Shown here: in pieces, positions 1 through 10,306 of the stretch
Numbering within the stretch: the stretch's first letter is position 1
Layout: each line of letters opens with the position of its first letter
Origin: an uncultured Verrucomicrobiota bacterium
GTDB lineage: Bacteria > Verrucomicrobiota > Verrucomicrobiia > Opitutales > Opitutaceae
DNA: 64,000 bases
NCBI GenBank assembly: GCA_903898675.1
Contig: CAIUGM010000036.1
Coordinates: forward strand, 62,001-126,000
Direction of reading: 5' to 3'
The notes under the pieces: model-generated
What the model saw: only the letters and a program-made list of their open reading frames with translations
What the model was told of the DNA's origin: nothing
Databases searched by the model: none
Translations under genes and position numbers: made by a program

Positions 1-983
1 CTGACCCGCAGCAATTCCTTTCGGGTCCGACGGTCCAGCAAGACAACCGAACCGTCCATGGTGCCAAACATCAGGGTATCCTTGTCCCGCAGGCTGACGC
101 CGGAAAAAATCGGTGCACCGGCGTCATAGCGCCAGAGTTTGGCGCCACTCGCGGCCGCGATGGCATAGAGCCCGCCATCACTGGAGCCCGCGTAGACCAC
201 GCCATCCTGGACGAGGGGAATCGCCGTGCGGTGGTTGAAGGTCGGGTTATCCGGCACGGGCTTGCCCGCCAGTTGCTCGTCATGCAGGGCAACGGTCCAG
301 CGCGGGAAACCATCGGCGCGATTGAGGGCCACCAAATTCACTTTGCCGTCGATGAAGAAAATCGTGTCGTCCGTGACCACGGCCGCACCATCGATCCGGC
401 TGGCGCCGGTCCATGTCCATGCCTCGGCGCCATCGGCGACGCGCAACGCGTGAAATTTGCCGTCGGCTGTCCCAAGATAGACGAAGCCTCCCGCAACCAC
501 AGGCGGAGCCCAGGTGGGCGAGCCCAGGAAACGGGTCCACACCGCCGCAGGCGGCAACGGATCAGGCGAGTCGGAAGGGGGCGCGGAAAACACCCCGCCC
601 CGGTGCAGCCTCATCGGCAGCCGGCCAAGGGTGAAGGTGCCGGTCAGTTCATCTCCTTCCAGGTGGAGCCTGGTGTTGAACGCCGGGGTAATGGCGTAGC
701 TGCCGCCACCGCCGACCTCCACCGGGATGCCGAAAGTGACGGCATAGGTGAACATCGCGGGGAAGTTGAGCTTGAAGATCATCGCGCCGTCCTGGGCGCG
801 GAAAAATTCGAACCCGATCTCAGCCGCGGTGCCTTGCGGTGCGGTCACTGTCCCGGTCCAAATCCCCTCAATCGGGTCAGGTTTGGATGGCAGCGAAGCC
901 GGGTCTGACGGGACCGCGGACAGCGGCCGGACGGCGACGAAGCCGGCGAGCACCACGGCGGCAATGAAGAACCAGGTTTTCAA
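1..983 (-). CDS. PQQ-like beta-propeller repeat protein (partial)
   Basis: Not in the ORF track because the frame runs off the left edge. Reading the minus strand from a TTG at 983 gives an open frame of 327 codons. It starts with a hydrophobic signal segment (MKTWFFIAAVVLAGFVAV), so the protein is probably exported. Residues about 35-125 form a beta-rich domain I do not recognise. From about residue 140 come propeller blades of PQQ/PQQ-like type: VYLGTADGKFHALRVADG, VVYAGSSDGGLYAIAAASG and MFGTMDGSVVLLDRRT. Such repeats bind PQQ in dehydrogenases or serve as scaffolds (BamB-like). The C-terminus, with any catalytic residues, lies outside the window, so the function is open. The start is uncertain: there is no clear Shine-Dalgarno and no ATG nearby. 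Confidence 0.7.
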   Translation of the reverse strand, partial: MKTWFFIAAVVLAGFVAVRPLSAVPSDPASLPSKPDPIEGIWTGTVTAPQGTAAEIGFEFFRAQDGAMIFKLNFPAMFTYAVTFGIPVEVGGGGSYAITPAFNTRLHLEGDELTGTFTLGRLPMRLHRGGVFSAPPSDSPDPLPPAAVWTRFLGSPTWAPPVVAGGFVYLGTADGKFHALRVADGAEAWTWTGASRIDGAAVVTDDTIFFIDGKVNLVALNRADGFPRWTVALHDEQLAGKPVPDNPTFNHRTAIPLVQDGVVYAGSSDGGLYAIAAASGAKLWRYDAGAPIFSGVSLRDKDTLMFGTMDGSVVLLDRRTRKELLRV

Positions 984-1110
984 AATAATGCAGGGGGCGG
1001 TCCGACCGCAGACAACGGGCAGCGCAAGGCGGGCCGGGGCACGGCTCAAGCCCAGAACGACGAAGCGCAGAATTTCCGGGCCCGGCGGGCAATCCGACCG
1101 GCCAAACAAA

Positions 1111-1135
1111 GGGGCCTTCGAGAGTCGAAGGCCCC
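1111..1135 (-). terminator. Intrinsic terminator of TonB receptor 1
   Basis: A perfect 11-bp stem (ggggccttcga / tcgaaggcccc) with a 3-nt loop lies 25 bp past the receptor stop codon. On the minus strand it is followed by TTTGTTT, as expected for a rho-independent terminator. Confidence 0.8.
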
Positions 1136-1159
1136 GGGAGAAAGGGAACGGCGGACCGC

Positions 1160-4129
1160 TTAGAATTTCTTGCTCAGCTGAACATACACGAACCGGTTGG
1201 TCGAATCGAACATGAAGCCCGGATAGCCTGAGGCGTTGCTGCCGCCGCCGGAGGAACTGGGCGGGTTCTGGTCGAGGATATTGAAGGCCCCGACGGTCAG
1301 GGTGGTGCCATCCAGATACCGGCCGAGCTGCTGGTGCAGCTTGAAAGTCGCCTGCACGTCAAACGTGACAAAGGGTTTCACTTGGAACGGATTCCCGTTC
1401 GCGTCGAGGTCCTCAAAGCCGCTGGTGTAATTGCAAACCACCCGCGCACTCCAATCGTTTCTCGCCCAGTCGACGCTGCCCTTGCTCTTCCAACGGACGT
1501 AACCATCCAGGCCCTGTCCCGAACTGGCGTCGGTGTTGACGAGCTCGACGAGCGGAACCCCGGCCACGACCGACTGCTTGAAGGACCAGAGGTAGGTCCC
1601 GCCGATCGCAAAGTCAAAGCGACCCAGCGTGCCGGTCTGCAGCAGATAGCTCGCGCCGGCGTCGATGCCCCTGGCGATCGTCTTGCCCAGGTTGTGATAC
1701 GGCGCTGTCACGGAGAGGATGTTGCCCGAGCCGTCCAACAGGACACTTTCGCCGCGCAGCAGGCCGCCCGGCGCCGGGGTCCCGTCCGGGTGATTGCCGA
1801 AGTAACGGTCCAACACATCCTGCGCGGCAGCGAAGACGGTGCCCACGCGCTCCACGTGCCAATAGTCGGCGTTGATGGTGAAGCCCTTCAACGCGGCGGT
1901 TTTGGGCGACCAGACGACGCCCGCCGTGTAGGTGGTGCTGGTCTCGGGCGCCAGTTGGGAGTTCGAGCCCGACTGGATCGGATTTTCCGGCAGGATGTTC
2001 GTCTTGTCGCGGGGATCTATCAGGGTCAGCAGGCTGTTGACCGTGCCGCCATAGAGCTCGAACAACGAGGGCTGGCGGATGCCGCGGCCGTAACTGGCGC
2101 GCAGGGTCAGCGTGTTGTCGAACGGCTGGTAGCGGAGGGCGACCGACGGCAGCAGCTTGGTCGTGTTGGCCGAGAGGAAGTTCTCTTCGCGCAAAGCCAC
2201 GTCGGCGCCGAGGCTGTAGAGGCCGGCGATGTTCTGCTTCGGACTGAACACCGGCACATTGATCTCGCCGAAGAAGGCGATCACCTTGCGCGCCTTGTCG
2301 ACATAGGATTCCTGGCCGGTGCCATCGTCGCCCAGCAGGCTGATCGCATCAGGGTTCACGTTCAGCGATTCGACGCGGTAATCCACGCCGAGGGCGGCCC
2401 CGACGTCACCAGCGGGCAAGGCGAACAGCTCACCATTGCTGGCCGTAAAAAACGGATTGCGCATCGCGCTGCTGTCCTGGTCCTTCACCCGGACCGACGC
2501 ATAGGCGACCGTGAGCGCGTTGCTCGCGATGGGATTGTCCGGGGCATAGCCGAACGGATTATACGCGTGAGTGGTGCCGATGTACGAGGAACTGGCCGGA
2601 TCAAAGATCGGGTCATTCTGGTTCAGGATCTGGTTGAAGCGGGAGGTCGAAACCAGCTTGAAGTCCTGGTGAACACCGATGGTGCTGTAACGCATGCCGG
2701 AATCGAAATTCCAAGTCCCCAGCACATTGTCCACCCGGACGCCCGCCGTGGCCATGAAGGCGTCGCTGTCCGTCCGCAGGACCCGGTTGCCAAATTCAAA
2801 CAGGCGGAATTTCGTGCCGCCCGTGATATCGATGTTGAACGGGTTGTACGGATTGTAGGCCCCGGCCGCGGCCGCCCGGGCGCGACCGTCAGGCAGCGGC
2901 AGCGGATTGGGCGTGTTGGCGGGAATCACATATTCCACTGACCCGGGAGTTGTGAACGTGCCAGAGGCGAGCGGCGCCAGCTGCGACTCCGAGAAGTTGT
3001 GGTTATAGGACGCGTCCCAATAGAACTTGATGTTTTTAGTCCCGAAAAGGTTGCGCTCGCCGTTCACGAAGGCGCCGTAGTGGGAAAAGGCGGGATAGGC
3101 CCCGGAGGTCTGGTTGTAGTTCCAAACCGATTGGCGCCCGTTGCTGTAGATGTACTGGTTTGCCGGGGTATTGCCGGTGTTGGTGCTGCCGGGCACGATA
3201 TTGCCGTCCGCCGGGACCGAGTTGCCGCCCGCGGCACCGGGGAAAACGCCGGGATCCGCAAAGAAGACATCCTTTGTCACACCCCGAGGCCGGGTGCCGG
3301 CCGGGAGACCAAGGGCCTGGTCGTAGGCGGCCGTCGTGATCTGCGCGTTGATGGGAATCGCGTTCGTGCTGACATAGGGGGGAATGACCGAGTACGAGCG
3401 GTCGCGATTATAGATCGCCGCACGGGAGTAGTAGCTCAGACCGGCGGTGAAGCTGCCGTGCTCATTGCTGGTGCCCTCGACGTAGTTCGCCACGACCTCG
3501 TGGGAATCCTTGCTCGTCGTGTTGCCGAAACGGACCGTGGCCTCGGAGCCTTCATAATTCTTGCGCATGATGATGTTCACGACGCCGGCGACGGCATCGG
3601 CGCCATAAATCGCCGAGGCGCCGCTGGTCAGGACCTCGATGCGTTCCACGGCGGCGAGCGGGATGCTGTTGAGATCGACGAAGGCGGACTGCCCGCCGGA
3701 GCCGATGGGATAGTTGGCGACGCGATGGCCGTTAATGAGCACCAGCGTGGCCTCGGGCCCAAGGCCGTGAATCGACGTGGAGGAAGCCGCCGGCGTGAAG
3801 CCCGTCGCGTTGTTGGAAATCGGGACAGCGCCACCGTTGGACGCCGTTATTTTTTGCAACAGGTCGGCCGCCGTGGTGTAACCGGTCTTGTCGATTTCCT
3901 TCCGGTCGAGGGTGATGACCGGCAGCGCCGTCGCCTCGCCCGCGGTCAGTGTGGAGGGAATATTGGATCCGGTGACCACATATTTGTCCAGGGACACGGA
4001 CGTTTCAGGGGCGGCGGATGAGTCCGCCGACTGGGCAAGAGCGGCCGAGGCCGCGAACAAAGGCAGGGCTGCCAGCGCCAGAAGGCGCGAATAGCCCGAC
4101 CGCCTGTCGATTAGGTGTGTCGAGTTCAT
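1160..4129 (-). CDS. TonB-dependent outer-membrane receptor 1
   Basis: Large outer-membrane beta-barrel receptor of 989 aa from the chosen ATG at 4129; the track's longer start adds 18 residues before the signal peptide. A signal peptide ends at AAL-AQ, followed by the plug start DKYVVTGSNIP. The plug domain (about residues 40-200) contains STSIHGLGPEATLVLING and IEVLTSGASAIYGADAVAGVVNI, typical of the iron-complex/oligosaccharide receptor superfamily. The barrel ends in LSKKF, with the C-terminal Phe used for BAM recognition. The protein is strongly similar to the receptor at 22345-25401, so the two are paralogues. No substrate-binding or permease gene is linked, so the ligand is unknown. 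A nested hairpin lies just upstream of the start codon. Confidence 0.93.
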   Translation of the reverse strand: MNSTHLIDRRSGYSRLLALAALPLFAASAALAQSADSSAAPETSVSLDKYVVTGSNIPSTLTAGEATALPVITLDRKEIDKTGYTTAADLLQKITASNGGAVPISNNATGFTPAASSTSIHGLGPEATLVLINGHRVANYPIGSGGQSAFVDLNSIPLAAVERIEVLTSGASAIYGADAVAGVVNIIMRKNYEGSEATVRFGNTTSKDSHEVVANYVEGTSNEHGSFTAGLSYYSRAAIYNRDRSYSVIPPYVSTNAIPINAQITTAAYDQALGLPAGTRPRGVTKDVFFADPGVFPGAAGGNSVPADGNIVPGSTNTGNTPANQYIYSNGRQSVWNYNQTSGAYPAFSHYGAFVNGERNLFGTKNIKFYWDASYNHNFSESQLAPLASGTFTTPGSVEYVIPANTPNPLPLPDGRARAAAAGAYNPYNPFNIDITGGTKFRLFEFGNRVLRTDSDAFMATAGVRVDNVLGTWNFDSGMRYSTIGVHQDFKLVSTSRFNQILNQNDPIFDPASSSYIGTTHAYNPFGYAPDNPIASNALTVAYASVRVKDQDSSAMRNPFFTASNGELFALPAGDVGAALGVDYRVESLNVNPDAISLLGDDGTGQESYVDKARKVIAFFGEINVPVFSPKQNIAGLYSLGADVALREENFLSANTTKLLPSVALRYQPFDNTLTLRASYGRGIRQPSLFELYGGTVNSLLTLIDPRDKTNILPENPIQSGSNSQLAPETSTTYTAGVVWSPKTAALKGFTINADYWHVERVGTVFAAAQDVLDRYFGNHPDGTPAPGGLLRGESVLLDGSGNILSVTAPYHNLGKTIARGIDAGASYLLQTGTLGRFDFAIGGTYLWSFKQSVVAGVPLVELVNTDASSGQGLDGYVRWKSKGSVDWARNDWSARVVCNYTSGFEDLDANGNPFQVKPFVTFDVQATFKLHQQLGRYLDGTTLTVGAFNILDQNPPSSSGGGSNASGYPGFMFDSTNRFVYVQLSKKF

Positions 4130-4140
4130 GCGTTTGCTAA

Positions 4141-4186
4141 CTTGTGTGTTGGTCACGAGGGGTGGCTCCGCCTCGTCTGACACAAG
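4141..4186 (-). promoter_or_regulatory. Nested inverted repeat in the leader of TonB receptor 1
   Basis: Two nested inverted repeats sit 11 bp upstream of the receptor ATG: an outer CTTGTGT/ACACAAG and an inner ACGAGG/CCTCGT. As RNA this would be one interrupted hairpin of about 46 nt ending right before the start codon. It could be an operator or a translation-controlling leader structure; the sequence alone does not decide. Confidence 0.5.
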
Positions 4187-4313
4187 TAGGCAGGCGATCC
4201 GGTCTGCGGCACAATTGCCGTGCGATCAACCTACAGGAATGCGATGCCAGCCGCGCGTCCCGGCCCTTGAAAAACCAACGGGGCGCGATCAAGCGTCCGC
4301 CCGGCGCTGCCGG

Positions 4314-5117
4314 CTAAAGGTGCGCCTTGAGGTCGTGCACAAAGGTGCGGCTGACCTTCAGCTTCGTGCCGTTGGTCAGCTCGACGTTATATTCGCCGTA
4401 AAGCGCCGTGCTCGCCTTCCGCATGTGCCGCAGATTCACGATCGTCGAGCGGTGAATGCGCACAAACTGGCCGGGGGTGAGTTTCTCCATGATTTTCAGC
4501 AAGGACATCCGCACGAAGCGTGACTTGTCCGCCGTGTGCAGGCGCACATAGTCGCCATCCGACTCGATCCAGAAGATTTCCTCCGGCGACATCACATGGA
4601 TTTCCCCGTCGCAGCGGATGAACAGCCGCCCATCACCCTCGGGCCGCGCCGCCGGCGCACCGTCCGGCCCGGCCTGGAGCCGTTGTAGCGCAGCCATGAC
4701 CTCGTCCAGCCGGTGGGCGAAATGATGGCGGTCCTTGAGCCGGACCGCCGCCTTGGCCCTCGCCAGCGCGGCGGCAAAGCGATCCCGGTTAAAGGGTTTC
4801 AGGAGATAATCCACCGCCTGCACCTCGAAGGCCTGTAGCGCGAAATGATCGTAGGCGGTCACAAACACCACCTGGGGCAGTCGCTCCGCCGGCAGTTTAG
4901 TGAGCACCTCAAAACCCGTCATGCCCGGCATCTGCACGTCGAGGAAAAGCAGCTCGGGCTGGTGCTGCCGGATGGCTGCGATGGCCTGCGGGCCGTTGCT
5001 GCACTGGGCCACGAGCTCGATCTCGGCATCGTCGTGGAGCAGGGCGGTGACATTTTCGCGGGCCAGCACCTCGTCGTCGACGATCATGGTCCGGATGGGG
5101 GTAGGCGGTGGATTCAT
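4314..5117 (-). CDS. LytTR-family response regulator
   Basis: A 267-aa cytoplasmic DNA-binding regulator. The N-terminal receiver domain (residues 10-125) has the acidic pair D14-D15 (MIVDDE), the phosphoacceptor D60 (LLFLDVQMPG) and K107 (DYLLKPF). After a linker with a partly acidic stretch comes a LytTR domain (about 160-265) with FIRCDGEIHVM, IFWIESDGDYVRLHT and RIHRSTIVNL. The family binds DNA through beta-strands rather than a helix-turn-helix. Its ATG overlaps the stop of the kinase gene by 4 bp (ATGA), so the two are translationally coupled and form a two-component pair. The target is unknown; the upstream binding-protein gene in the same operon or TonB receptor 1 just downstream are candidates by position. 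Confidence 0.93.
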   Translation of the reverse strand: MNPPPTPIRTMIVDDEVLARENVTALLHDDAEIELVAQCSNGPQAIAAIRQHQPELLFLDVQMPGMTGFEVLTKLPAERLPQVVFVTAYDHFALQAFEVQAVDYLLKPFNRDRFAAALARAKAAVRLKDRHHFAHRLDEVMAALQRLQAGPDGAPAARPEGDGRLFIRCDGEIHVMSPEEIFWIESDGDYVRLHTADKSRFVRMSLLKIMEKLTPGQFVRIHRSTIVNLRHMRKASTALYGEYNVELTNGTKLKVSRTFVHDLKAHL

Positions 5118-6256
5118 GGGGCTTGGGTTTTGAATGGCAGGATGATCTCGGCGCGCACGCCGCGCGGCGGCTGGTCGCGCAGCCGCAGGCGGGCCTCGTC
5201 ACCGTAGAGCATGTGCAGGCGCGTGATCGTATTCTGCACGCCGATGCCATGGTACAGCGCGGCCTCGTCCCGGGGCAGGGCCGGGCCCTCGTTATAGACC
5301 GTAAGGATCAGCCGGGTGCCGTCGCGCTCCGCGCCGATGCGCAAGAGACGGGCCTCCGCATCCTGGGAGATGCCGTGCTTCATGGCGTTCTCCGCCAGCG
5401 GCTGCAGGATCAGGCTCGGGATGAGCGCCCCCTGGCACCGGGGCGCAATGTCGAACTCGACCCTCAGGCGGTCCTGGAAGCGGATGCGCTCGATCTCGAA
5501 ATAGCGCCGCAGGAAATCGATCTCGTGCTCCAGAGTTTCCATGGCCTCCTGGCGGTGGGCGAGCGAGCGGCGCAGCAGCTCGCCGAGACCGGCCACCACA
5601 TCCTCCGCCTCCCTCGTGCGCTGGTTGCGGATCAGGCTCGTGATGGAATTAAGGGTGTTGAACAGAAAATGCGGATGCAGCTGCATCTTCAATGCATCCA
5701 GGCTGGCCCGCACCAGGCGGGTCTCCAGCCGCGCGTTGGCGATCCGCAACTCGCCCGTCAATTGCTGGCCCGAGCGCCATTCGCGGTAGTAGCTCACGGC
5801 GTAGAGGGCGAAGGTGAGCAGCAGGTAGACCAGGGCAGGCGTGACACTCCATCCCCCCGACCAGCGAAGGTCCCGAATCACCACGGGCAGAAACGAAAGC
5901 GGCAGGTGGTTGGCCACGGCGACCCGCGCCGCCTCCACGACAATAAATGTCCCCGCCACCACCACCGCGGCGAGGGCGTGCAGGGCGAGCGTCCAGGGCC
6001 ACCGCCGGTCGATCAGGATCAGGTTTTTTTGCAGCCACAGGATACCCGGGACCAACAACCACCACAGCGATTCGATGGGCCACTGGTTGAGCCTGGTGTA
6101 GCGGAAGGCGGCCTGCGGTCCACCGCCGAGCCACTGCGCCGCATCCCAGAGCAAAAACAGCGTCAAGACCACCGTGCCCGCCAGCCAAAGCTGGAACCAG
6201 AAGCGACCGCGGCGCCACAGGGGAGCAAGGGAGGGCAAGGGGTCGGCGATCATCAT
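5114..6256 (-). CDS. LytS/YehU-type sensor histidine kinase
   Basis: A 380-aa membrane kinase from the chosen ATG at 6256, which overlaps the preceding stop as ATGA; the track's start would add 30 unlikely residues inside that gene. The N-terminus has about four hydrophobic segments (roughly residues 15-40, 61-80, 90-113, 130-155) and no obvious extracytoplasmic sensor domain. The His_kinase motif LKMQLHPHFLFNTLNS follows at about 190-205, with H194/H196 near the phosphorylation site. The HATPase_c region has the N-box LAENAMKHG and the G-rich GIGVQNTITRL. This is the LytS class that pairs with LytTR regulators, and one is encoded directly downstream. With no own sensor domain, the kinase may depend on the binding protein encoded upstream. 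Confidence 0.92.
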   Translation of the reverse strand: MMIADPLPSLAPLWRRGRFWFQLWLAGTVVLTLFLLWDAAQWLGGGPQAAFRYTRLNQWPIESLWWLLVPGILWLQKNLILIDRRWPWTLALHALAAVVVAGTFIVVEAARVAVANHLPLSFLPVVIRDLRWSGGWSVTPALVYLLLTFALYAVSYYREWRSGQQLTGELRIANARLETRLVRASLDALKMQLHPHFLFNTLNSITSLIRNQRTREAEDVVAGLGELLRRSLAHRQEAMETLEHEIDFLRRYFEIERIRFQDRLRVEFDIAPRCQGALIPSLILQPLAENAMKHGISQDAEARLLRIGAERDGTRLILTVYNEGPALPRDEAALYHGIGVQNTITRLHMLYGDEARLRLRDQPPRGVRAEIILPFKTQAP

Positions 6257-7911
6257 AGGTCCGGGGCTGGGCGGCGGTTTCCCGTCGCGGCCAGATCGAG
6301 CCAGATTCTTTTTAGCGACTGGCGGGCCAGGGGATCGGCGTACCAACCCTGCACCTCATTCGCGGTCATGGCCAGCCGACGCTCGAACATCATGGGCACC
6401 GTGGGCACGGCGGTCAGGGCCAGCCGTTCCGCCGCCGCGAGCCGTTCCAGCCGCTCGGGCCCGGTCTGCGTGTTGGCTTCCTTCAGAAGTGCAACCACCG
6501 CCGGATCCATCCACTTCATGTTGCTGGCTTCGGCCGGCATCAGGAATGCACTCAGCAGATCGCCGGCATCCGGCACCGTGGCCAGCAACTGCCCGTACAA
6601 CACGTCGTAGTCCCCCGCCCCGATCCGTTTCTGGTACAGGGTCATCGGCTCGTAGGTGAGATGAATGCGAATGCCGAGTTCCTGGAACCAGCGTTCGCTC
6701 CACGCGGCGGGGTACGGATCCGCTTTAACCCAAAGCGGGAGCGCCATGGTCAGGACGGGAAACCCCGCCCCGCCGGGATAGCCTGCGGCCGCCAGCAGGC
6801 GCCGGGCCTCCCGGGCGTCTTCCCGCATCATGACCAGGCCCTCCCGCCCCGGCATCGTGGGCACCCAGGACCAGGCTGGCACCATTCTTCCACCCGTATC
6901 AAATTTTGCGATCGGACCGGCCCGGTCCTGGGCCAGCGCCAGCGCCTGGCGCACCCGGATATCGCGCAAGGGACCACGCGTGACATTGAAGTCCAGCGAA
7001 CTCACCGCCAGGGCCAGTTCGCTCTCCAGTTTGAGGCCGCGATTGGAGAGCCTCCCCTCCTTTAACCCAAACGGGGTCGGCGACAGCAGATCAACGACGC
7101 CGGCCTCCACCAGCAGCGGGGCCATCGACAAACTGTCGGTCCGGACAAACTGGATACCGGTCAGGCGCACCCCGGCCCGGTCATGAAAATAGTCGCAGGC
7201 TTCCAGCCTGAGCCCGTCGGCGTTCGCCCGGACCAGATGAAAGGGACCGTTGGTCACCAGCGTCGCCGGCTGTGCAACGTAGGCCCGGCTCGCAAGGATT
7301 GCCTCACTGGTCCGGTGCCAGGGCGAGAGCAGCGGGTCCGCCAGTTCAGCCACCAAGGTCGACCGCGGACCATCGAGGTCGATCCGCAGGGTCAGGTCGT
7401 CCAAGGCATGCACCCCCACGGCCGAAGGATCCTTGATCCGGCCCTGTTGAAAGGCCGCCGCATTTTTCAGCGGGTAAAGCGCCTCGGCCGTTTCCTCGCC
7501 CGGTTGCAGCAGACGGATCCAGCTGCGCACAAAATCCTGGGCCGTCACGGGGTCGCCGTTGCTCCACCTTGCCCCCGGGACCAGCTTGAGCGTCAGGCTT
7601 ACTTTATCCTCGGACCACGCCCAGCTTTGGGCGGCAGCCGGCCGCGGCACACCGGTCGCAGGATCACATTCCACCAGCGGCTCCCAAAGACTCAGCAGCA
7701 GCTGGTTGTCCTGCGCGAGCGGGAAAACCCGCTGGTGCGGATTCGGCACCATTTCCTGGGCGGAAGCGACCCGCAGCACATTGCGATCCTCGGGCCGGCG
7801 CGGGATCACCGGCAGCGCTTCCCGCGGCTCGAGAAATACCATGGCTCCCAGTCCCACGAGCACCAGCAAAGCCAGGCTGGTCCACCCATGGAAGCGGAGG
7901 TTCGTCGTCAT
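6253..7911 (-). CDS. Peptide-type extracytoplasmic solute-binding protein (SBP_bac_5), membrane-anchored
   Basis: A 552-aa protein from the ATG at 7911; the longer track start adds 20 residues before the natural hydrophobic segment. The N-terminus (SLALLVLVGLGAMVFL) looks like an uncleaved anchor, with no lipobox cysteine. The rest reads as an OppA/DppA-family fold: LWEPLVECDPATG, LKLVPGARWSNGDPVTAQDFVRSW, TNGPFHLV and IRVRQALALAQDR. These proteins normally hand peptides or similar solutes to an ABC importer, but no permease or ATPase gene is present. Instead its stop overlaps the start of a LytS kinase gene. A role in ligand sensing for that kinase is an inference from this context. Confidence 0.88.
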   Translation of the reverse strand: MTTNLRFHGWTSLALLVLVGLGAMVFLEPREALPVIPRRPEDRNVLRVASAQEMVPNPHQRVFPLAQDNQLLLSLWEPLVECDPATGVPRPAAAQSWAWSEDKVSLTLKLVPGARWSNGDPVTAQDFVRSWIRLLQPGEETAEALYPLKNAAAFQQGRIKDPSAVGVHALDDLTLRIDLDGPRSTLVAELADPLLSPWHRTSEAILASRAYVAQPATLVTNGPFHLVRANADGLRLEACDYFHDRAGVRLTGIQFVRTDSLSMAPLLVEAGVVDLLSPTPFGLKEGRLSNRGLKLESELALAVSSLDFNVTRGPLRDIRVRQALALAQDRAGPIAKFDTGGRMVPAWSWVPTMPGREGLVMMREDAREARRLLAAAGYPGGAGFPVLTMALPLWVKADPYPAAWSERWFQELGIRIHLTYEPMTLYQKRIGAGDYDVLYGQLLATVPDAGDLLSAFLMPAEASNMKWMDPAVVALLKEANTQTGPERLERLAAAERLALTAVPTVPMMFERRLAMTANEVQGWYADPLARQSLKRIWLDLAATGNRRPAPDL

Positions 7912-7980
7912 TGTGTTCGGGCCTAGGCTATAGTCCGGCCCTACCAACGCAACGCGCGGCTGGCGGCTCAATCCACGTGC

Positions 7981-7999
7981 GGCCGGCCGGCCGGCCGGC
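7981..7999. repeat. GGCC tandem low-complexity run
   Basis: The 140-bp gap between the binding-protein gene and argG contains four and a half GGCC units in a row. I see no promoter or terminator that can be called with confidence here. Confidence 0.8.
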
Positions 8000-8051
8000 G
8001 CGACGAAGCACCAAATTTACCGGCCGAGTCTCACGCCTCCCGCCCCTCCGG

Positions 8052-9278
<1,227 letters not shown>

Positions 9279-9370
9279 AGTAAAATCGGATTGTTGGTCA
9301 TCGCCCCAGTCGCGCAAAGGAAAAATCGCGGGATTTACGGCATATCCAACCCGGCACCGACCGGACCGAC

Positions 9371-10306
9371 TCAGGCCCGGTTGCGCGCGAGCATGGCCAG
9401 GATCGCCTTCTGGACGTGCAGGCGGTTCTCGGCCTCGTCGAATATCACGCAACGGGGATCATCGAGCACTTCCTGCGTCACTTCCTCGCCCGCGTGCGCC
9501 GGCAGGCAATGCATGAACAGGGCATCGAGCTTTGCGGCGGCAAACAGCTGCTTGGTGACCTGGAACGGCATCATGCGGCGCTGCCGCTCGGCGGCCTCGC
9601 CTTCCTGGCCCATGCTGGCCCAGACGTCCGTGTACACAATGTCGGCCCCCGCCACCGCCTCGTAGGGATCCGCCGTGTAGTGGAAGGTGCCGCCGGTCTT
9701 CGCCGCCAGCTCGCGAATCTCCTTGGTCGGTTCGTACCCCGCCGGGCCGCCAAGCGAGACGTTCATCCCGAACAGGTTGGCGCCGAGGATCCAGGAGTTG
9801 GCCATGTTGAAGCAGGTGTCGCCGAGGAAGGCCACCTTGCGTCCCTTGAGTGACGCCAAGAGGTCACCCTGCGGACCCGCCCAGCGCTCGGCGGCCGTGA
9901 ACGCGTCCGTGTAGATCTGGCAGGGGTGCAGAAAGTCGGTCAGGGCATTGACCACCGGCAGGCCGCCGTGGGCGGCCAGCTCCTCGATGTCGGTCTGCGC
10001 AAAGGTTCGCACGATCAGGCCGTGCACAAACCGCGACAGCACCTTGGCGGTATCGGAAATGGTTTCGCCCCGGCCGATCTGGATGTCGTTGGTGTTAAGA
10101 AAGAGCGGATTGCCGCCGAGCTCATGGATGCCCACCTCGAAGGACACGCGGGTGCGGGTGCTCGACTTGGCGAAGATCATCGCCCACGTCTGCCCGGCCA
10201 GCGGCTTCTCGTGCTGGCCGCGCTCGCGCTTGTACCGCCGCGCCAGCGCAAAGACCTGGGCCACTTCATCGCGGTTGAAATCGGTTTCCTTCAGGAAGTG
10301 TTTCAT
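9371..10306 (-). CDS. argF: Ornithine carbamoyltransferase
   Basis: Transfers a carbamoyl group to ornithine to give citrulline, the sixth step of arginine synthesis; cytoplasmic, usually a trimer. At 311 aa it has the normal length. Visible signatures are the carbamoyl-phosphate site [10 protein letters not shown], [19 protein letters not shown] residues near 85, HPCQIYTD-like [11 protein letters not shown], the ornithine-side DVWASMGQE and the HCLP motif ([13 protein letters not shown]). The start codon overlaps the argD stop by 4 bp (10303-10306), showing translational coupling. Confidence 0.97.
   Translation of the reverse strand: MKHFLKETDFNRDEVAQVFALARRYKRERGQHEKPLAGQTWAMIFAKSSTRTRVSFEVGIHELGGNPLFLNTNDIQIGRGETISDTAKVLSRFVHGLIVRTFAQTDIEELAAHGGLPVVNALTDFLHPCQIYTDAFTAAERWAGPQGDLLASLKGRKVAFLGDTCFNMANSWILGANLFGMNVSLGGPAGYEPTKEIRELAAKTGGTFHYTADPYEAVAGADIVYTDVWASMGQEGEAAERQRRMMPFQVTKQLFAAAKLDALFMHCLPAHAGEEVTQEVLDDPRCVIFDEAENRLHVQKAILAMLARNRA

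Noticed and set aside
231-908. 225-aa plus-strand ORF at the left end
   Set aside because: The minus frame from 983 reads as a signal peptide plus PQQ-like propeller blades without stop to position 1; the plus ORF is its shadow.
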